A stretch of 8,816 nt of DNA from Candidatus Rifleibacteriota bacterium. Its GTDB lineage: Bacteria > Riflebacteria > Ozemobacteria > Ozemobacterales > Ozemobacteraceae. The translations under genes were made by a program, and so were the position numbers. Shown here piece by piece: positions 5,968-8,816 of the stretch. The stretch's first letter is position 1. Each line of letters begins with the position of its first letter. Location: NCBI GenBank assembly GCA_029560455.1, contig JAKQKW010000400.1, positions 1 through 8,816 of the forward strand, in the 5' to 3' direction. The notes under the pieces were generated by a model that searched no databases, was not told the origin of the DNA, and saw nothing but the letters and a program-made list of their open reading frames with translations.

Positions 5968-7560
5968 CTATTCGCCTGTACCGATCATTTTCCAGGAAAT
6001 GCCGAAGCGCTGCAGATATTTGCGCAGCCGGTCAGAGTCGTTGGTTGAGCGCTTTTTTTGCGCCGAATTGCTGAACAACAGTCGGCCGGCTTCGGCCATA
6101 CTGTCGCAACGCCGGCAGATTTCGAGCACTTTTTCAAGCTGCAGCCGGTCGAACAGGTCTGTTTCTGTCAGCTGCTCTGTAGTCAGCAGCTGCTGGCAGA
6201 GCCTTTCTTCGTGTGCTGCGAACTGCTTTTCTGTCGACCATTCTTTGCGCAGTCTCGCCATTTCGGTCTGAACATTCTCGCGGTTGATACGGTTGCCTTC
6301 AGATAAAGTAATCATGCGGGCAAGCGAGTTGTTGAGATCGCGAAAGTTGGCTGTCCAGATTGCTTCGTTTGATACTGCAAATCTGACGAATTCCTGACGT
6401 GCTTCACTACTGAAACTGACGGGTTTGCCGAGCTTTTTCGAATGCTGCTGCAGCTCGTAGTCGATGTTTGGGTCGATGTCTTCGGGTCGCTCGCGCAGAC
6501 CAGGGATTGCGAATTCCCAGAATTTGATACGGGCGAGAAGATCCTGTCTGAAGCGACCGGCCTGACATTCGTGCCGCAGGTTGCGATTGGTGCCGGTAAT
6601 CAGCTGAAAATCGCTGCGCACTTCTTTGTCAGAGCCAACCGGAAGATAAACCTTTTCTTCGATTGCCCGCAGCAGCATCGCCTGTTCATCGAGGCCGAGT
6701 TCGCCAATTTCGTCGAGAAAGAGAATGCCGCCGTCAGCAGCTTTGAGAAGCCCTTCGCGGCTTTCGGTGGCGCCGGTATAGGCGCCTTTTTTATGGCCGA
6801 ACAATACCGACATGGCCATGTCGCCACGCAGGGTCGCGCAGTTTACTTCGACAAAGCGGCCCTTGATCATGTTGCGCTGTCGGCGCAGTTCGTATATCTG
6901 GCGTGCCAGGCGCGATTTGCCGGCTCCGGTCGGGCCGGAAAGCATTATCGGCATATCGCTGCGCAGGGTCACCTTCTCGACTTCGGCGATCAGCTCGTTG
7001 AAATGCCGGTTGCGCGTCTTGATGCCTGATTTGAGAAACGAGATGTCGTCTTTTGTCTGTACGGCAAAACGTTTTGCAATGCTGTCGTAGCGTGACAGGT
7101 CGAGATCGATGATTTCGTAACTGCCGGGTGGTGAATTCTGGCGTCCGGGACCGGTCTGCAGCAGTTTGCCGCGAAAAAAGCCCGCTTCGGTAAGCAGAAA
7201 CAGACATATCTGTGTAACGTGAGTGCCGGTAGTAATGTGCAGCAGGTATTCTTCGTCTTCGCTGAAATTGAAATGCTTCGAATAGTCGAGAAGGCCGGCG
7301 AAGACTTCTTCAAAATCCCAGGGGTTTTTGAATTCAACGTAATCAATAACCACTGAAGTTTCTGGTGAAACGGCGCCGATATCGGCTTTTACGACTTCGG
7401 CCAGGGCTGTGTCGCGGCGGCTGCAGAGCAGGTGAAAGCGGTCGACAAGCAGGTCTTCATGCTGGCAGACGGCGACCGACGGGCGCCAGTTTTCCCAGCG
7501 TTTTTCTTTGCCGCGCCGGTCAAGAACGGTTCCGAGAAACCCGATTACAACTTTTTTCAT
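5968..7560 (-). CDS. rtcR: RtcR, sigma-54-dependent transcriptional activator of RNA repair
   Basis: A 530-residue protein, essentially the length of E. coli RtcR. The N-terminal region (about 1-180) is the RtcR-type CARF sensor: the opening GFLGTVLDRR...RWENWRPSVAVCQH and the HITTGTHV motif (108-115) are characteristic. The AAA+ sigma-54 activator domain carries Walker A GPTGAGKS (209-216), GAYTGA for sigma-54 contact (259-264), Walker B GGILFLDE (277-284), a sensor I-like ITGTNRNL (321-328) and arginine-finger candidates R338/R344. The C-terminal segment (about 465-530) should hold the DNA-binding helix-turn-helix. In studied RtcR the CARF domain represses ATPase activity until RNA-damage ligands, thought to be tRNA pieces with 2',3'-cyclic phosphate ends, are sensed. 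The ATG is preceded by AGGAAA. The gene is divergent from a perfect sigma-54 promoter, its expected target. Confidence 0.95.
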   Translation of the reverse strand: MKKVVIGFLGTVLDRRGKEKRWENWRPSVAVCQHEDLLVDRFHLLCSRRDTALAEVVKADIGAVSPETSVVIDYVEFKNPWDFEEVFAGLLDYSKHFNFSEDEEYLLHITTGTHVTQICLFLLTEAGFFRGKLLQTGPGRQNSPPGSYEIIDLDLSRYDSIAKRFAVQTKDDISFLKSGIKTRNRHFNELIAEVEKVTLRSDMPIMLSGPTGAGKSRLARQIYELRRQRNMIKGRFVEVNCATLRGDMAMSVLFGHKKGAYTGATESREGLLKAADGGILFLDEIGELGLDEQAMLLRAIEEKVYLPVGSDKEVRSDFQLITGTNRNLRHECQAGRFRQDLLARIKFWEFAIPGLRERPEDIDPNIDYELQQHSKKLGKPVSFSSEARQEFVRFAVSNEAIWTANFRDLNNSLARMITLSEGNRINRENVQTEMARLRKEWSTEKQFAAHEERLCQQLLTTEQLTETDLFDRLQLEKVLEICRRCDSMAEAGRLLFSNSAQKKRSTNDSDRLRKYLQRFGISWKMIGTGE

Positions 7561-7716
7561 TTTCCTGCCGCTTTAAAACAAGTTTTGGCGTGTATATAAA
7601 ATTGTATATAAAAAATTCTAAAAAATATATATAAATATATAAATTTCGGAAGATTATTTGAGTGAGAATTCTTTAAAACCTGCTGATGATGCTGGAAATC
7701 GTGAAAAGATAAACTC
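7561..7716. promoter_or_regulatory. AT-rich divergent control region between rtcR and the sigma-54 promoter
   Basis: This 156-bp spacer should hold the rtcR promoter and the upstream activator sites for RtcR. Visible elements are the 12-bp palindrome AAAACAAGTTTT (7575-7586), two exact 11-bp direct repeats, a long A/T-only block (about 7591-7647) that could bend DNA, and the palindrome AGAATTCT (7665-7672). The rtcR promoter lies in T/A-rich sequence with several possible -10 boxes, so I cannot choose one. No element can be named as the RtcR operator with confidence. Confidence 0.5.
7591..7613. repeat. Two 11-bp direct repeats TGTATATAAAA
   Basis: TGTATATAAAA occurs at 7591-7601 and again at 7603-7613, a 12-bp period with one base between. 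It lies about 30 bp upstream of the rtcR start and just over 100 bp upstream of the sigma-54 -24/-12 element, a distance at which enhancer-binding activators often sit. It may also supply rtcR -10 sequences. The A/T richness makes a chance repeat possible. Confidence 0.6.
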
Positions 7717-7732
7717 TGGCACGGCGGTTGCA
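7717..7732 (+). promoter_or_regulatory. Perfect sigma-54 (-24/-12) promoter of the tRNA-like/slipin transcript
   Basis: TGGCACGGCGGTTGCA matches the sigma-54 consensus TGGCACR-N4-TTGCW at every defined position. The GG and GC elements lie at 7718-7719 and 7730-7731, and transcription is expected to begin near 7743. It lies upstream of the tRNA-like RNA and slipin, divergent from rtcR, whose GAYTGA-type AAA+ domain is the kind that opens such promoters. Expression of everything downstream should therefore depend on RtcR activation. Confidence 0.93.
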
Positions 7733-7762
7733 ATTATATTTTTGTCTGTTGATTCGACCACA

Positions 7763-7795
7763 CCGATGCCCGCCCTGTGGGTAAGGGTATGTCGG
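7763..7795 (+). ncRNA. Leader hairpin between the sigma-54 start site and the tRNA-like RNA
   Basis: About 20 nt after the predicted start, CCG (7763-7765) and ATGCCC (7766-7771) pair with CGG (7793-7795) and GGGTAT (7785-7790), leaving a 2-nt bulge. Inside, CCC (7773-7775) pairs with GGG (7779-7781). The result is a 12-bp interrupted hairpin in the 77-nt leader before the tRNA-like core. It may be a Y-RNA-like or processing element; it has no match I can name. Confidence 0.4.
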
Positions 7796-7819
7796 CCCTG
7801 GTTTGAAGGTGATGCAGAC

Positions 7820-7892
7820 ATCTGGATAGCTCATCGGGTAGAGCAATGGCCTAATAAGCCATCGGCAGCAGGTTCAAATCCTGTTCCAGCTT
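7820..7892 (+). ncRNA. tRNA-like RNA ('nearly tRNA') with anticodon-position AAU
   Basis: All four arms of a tRNA can be drawn at exactly normal lengths. The acceptor is 7820-7826 with 7885-7891 and has a T-C mismatch at pair 2-71. T8/A9 are followed by the D stem GCTC/GAGC (7829-7832, 7841-7844) with an 8-nt loop. The anticodon stem ATGGC/GCCAT encloses CTAATAA (7851-7857). A 5-nt variable loop and the T stem GCAGG/CCTGT with TTCAAAT (7873-7879) follow. It would read as tRNA-Ile(AAU), but A34 Ile tRNAs are not normal in bacteria, the discriminator is U rather than A, and no CCA is encoded. U15-A48 replaces the usual purine-pyrimidine Levitt pair. Four extra pairs (7814-7817 with 7894-7897) extend the acceptor. 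It sits alone in a sigma-54 repair transcript. A non-decoding tRNA mimic is more likely than a working tRNA. Confidence 0.85.
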
Positions 7893-7893
7893 A

Positions 7894-7911
7894 CTGCTTT
7901 AACAAAAGCAG
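7894..7911 (+). ncRNA. Hairpin immediately 3' of the tRNA-like RNA
   Basis: CTGCTTT (7894-7900) pairs perfectly with AAAGCAG (7905-7911) around a 4-nt loop AACA. No T-run follows, so it is not a standard terminator. Its 5' arm contains the CTGC that can otherwise pair with GCAG at 7814-7817 to extend the tRNA-like acceptor stem, so the two structures exclude each other. Confidence 0.55.
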
Positions 7912-8260
7912 CCTATCGCCTGAGGAGTGACCGGGGATTCTGCCGGGCCCGATCTGCCTGATCGACGTTCTGCCAAGTTTCTGAGTCAGAAAGCCTTCGG
8001 GCTTTCTGCCAGAAATGCGGCTGCGGTCAGTGCGGTGAAGGTAGCCGGCCCGGGGGTCATGCAGACAGCAGATACCGCTTGCCGCGGCGGGTATCGAGGT
8101 GGTTTTTCCGGCGACTGCCGACCGGGCAGGCCCGAAAGACCAGCGAAATATTCGCAGGCTGGCTCAAGCTGTTTCCATCGCCGGGTGGCTGGCTGATGAA
8201 CCGGTTGTTCCGATGGCACTGCCAGATTCCGGCTTGTGAAAAGCCGCTGTAGATAAAGCT
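7912..8260 (+). other. Untranslated-looking 350-nt stretch: structured RNA or frame-broken small gene
   Basis: No intact gene is visible. On the RNA side, many local hairpins can be drawn. They are CGATC/GATCG (7950-7964), a perfect 9-bp stem with a UUCG loop (7987-8008), GATACC/GGTATC (8071-8095), CTGCC/GGCAG (8115-8129), GCGAA/TTCGC (8143-8155) and CGGCTT/AAGCCG (8230-8246). CCGGGG and TCTG (7931-7936, 7939-7942) can pair over a long range with CAGA and TTCCGG (8223-8232). TTCTGCC occurs three times (7938, 7968, 8004). On the protein side, a frame from GTG 7927 and a second frame ending at TGA 8239 both read protein-like but are in different registers. I cannot decide between the two. Confidence 0.4.
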
Positions 8261-8277
8261 CAGAAGGGAGAAAATTT

Positions 8278-8816
8278 ATGATCAGACTGGTAAGAGTCAA
8301 AAATGCGGAAGTGGGCCTGCGGTTCAGAAACGGTCGCCTGGTTGAGGCGCTGCAGCCGGGTTGGTATCTTGCCAGAACCATTCTGGGCGAAACTGTCGAC
8401 GTGCTGCGCGAAAAGGACCTGTTTGTCTGGCATGAAGAAATCGATCAGATCGTTAAAACCGGCGTGCTCGGTGACCGGGTTGTGACAGTCGATCTTAAAG
8501 ATAATCAGCGCGCACTTCTCTGGGTCGACGAACGCTTCTATACGGTTCTGGGTGCCGGCCGTCAGCTGATCTGGAAAACACAGAAAAATATCAGAGTCGA
8601 AGAATTCACAGTTGAAGACCCGCGTTTCGAACACCGCCAGCTGTTCAAGATCGGCAAAGCGCCGATTGCGAAGGAACTGCTCGAAGCGGTTCAGGTTGAA
8701 CAGGGCGAAACCTGCGTTTATTTTCGTGACGGCAAATTTGTCGCCGAGCTTGAACCTGGTTTTTACGCCTTCTGGAAAAACATTTCGGCCCTGAAATTCA
8801 TCATGGTCAGCCGCAA
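8278..8816 (+). CDS. Slipin-family (SPFH/band-7) protein, 3' partial
   Basis: An open frame from ATG 8278 to the window end (179 complete codons), with a good Shine-Dalgarno AGGGAG (8265-8270) seven bases upstream. The N-terminus (MIRLVRVKNAEVGLRFRNGR, then LVEALQPGWY) is the typical opening of the slipins found in RNA-repair gene clusters. A second copy of the same motif follows at about residues 142-168 (VEQGETCVYFRDGKFVAELEPGFYAFW). There is no signal peptide and no obvious N-terminal membrane helix. The main SPFH domain would follow beyond the edge. SPFH proteins form membrane-associated rings; in RtcR-regulated clusters slipin is often next to rtcB, though its role there is not established. 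It should be expressed from the sigma-54 promoter at 7717 with the tRNA-like RNA. Confidence 0.88.
   Translation, partial: MIRLVRVKNAEVGLRFRNGRLVEALQPGWYLARTILGETVDVLREKDLFVWHEEIDQIVKTGVLGDRVVTVDLKDNQRALLWVDERFYTVLGAGRQLIWKTQKNIRVEEFTVEDPRFEHRQLFKIGKAPIAKELLEAVQVEQGETCVYFRDGKFVAELEPGFYAFWKNISALKFIMVSR

Noticed and set aside
6442..7029. 195-residue plus-strand ORF
   Set aside because: Antisense to the AAA+ domain of rtcR; a product of codon bias on the coding strand.
7820..7892. Ordinary tRNA-Ile with anticodon AAU
   Set aside because: A34 for Ile is not normal in bacteria, the discriminator is U, pair 2-71 is mismatched, and it lies inside a sigma-54 RNA-repair transcript; a tRNA-like RNA explains this better.
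7658..7930. 90-residue plus-strand ORF with a TTG start
   Set aside because: It runs through the perfect sigma-54 promoter and the whole tRNA-like RNA, has no supporting ribosome site, and its sequence matches no recognisable protein.
7986..8381. 131-residue minus-strand ORF
   Set aside because: Overlaps the well-supported slipin start on the opposite strand and has low-quality, Pro/Arg-rich composition; treated as a shadow.

Overview
The window has about mid-range GC. It carries an ordinary prepilin and secretome region on the left and an RNA-repair control region on the right. The organism looks Gram-negative-like: it has type IV prepilin/pseudopilin genes, Sec-exported proteins and a sigma-54-dependent regulator facing a textbook -24/-12 promoter. 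No gene fixes the phylum. Runs of prepilin genes beside unfamiliar secreted proteins recall deep-branching lineages such as Candidatus Riflebacteria, but this is a low-confidence guess.

Left part (1-1393, + strand): the 3' end of a probable pilus-associated protein overlaps two small prepilin-like genes (leader peptides ending G|LSLIE and G|FTLTE). The stop/start overlaps of 8 and 14 bp indicate one operon. A weak terminator and a promoter follow. Next come two related secreted proteins (1487-4060, + strand). The first is a probable HExxH zinc metallopeptidase with a Thr-Gln repeat linker. The second contains two copies of the same domain, both lacking the catalytic residues. A strong intrinsic terminator closes this pair at 4091-4124. 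A roughly 290-bp gap with two inverted repeats follows.

Middle and right (minus strand): a secreted zinc-dependent phospholipase C-like protein (4350-5894) has a near-leaderless promoter. Upstream of it lies rtcR (5968-7560), with a CARF-type sensor, an AAA+ sigma-54 activator domain and a C-terminal DNA-binding region.

Divergent from rtcR on the + strand is a perfect sigma-54 promoter (7717-7732). It drives a long untranslated stretch containing a 12-bp hairpin (7763-7795), a 73-nt tRNA-like RNA with abnormal features (7820-7892) and a further 350 nt that is either structured RNA or a frame-broken small gene. A slipin/SPFH protein gene (from 8278) then runs off the window. From family knowledge, RtcR senses RNA damage and switches on RNA-repair genes such as the RtcB ligase. 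The inferred system is a damage-induced transcript carrying a tRNA mimic plus slipin, probably with rtcB or other repair genes beyond the right edge (not seen here). This is the most interesting part of the window.
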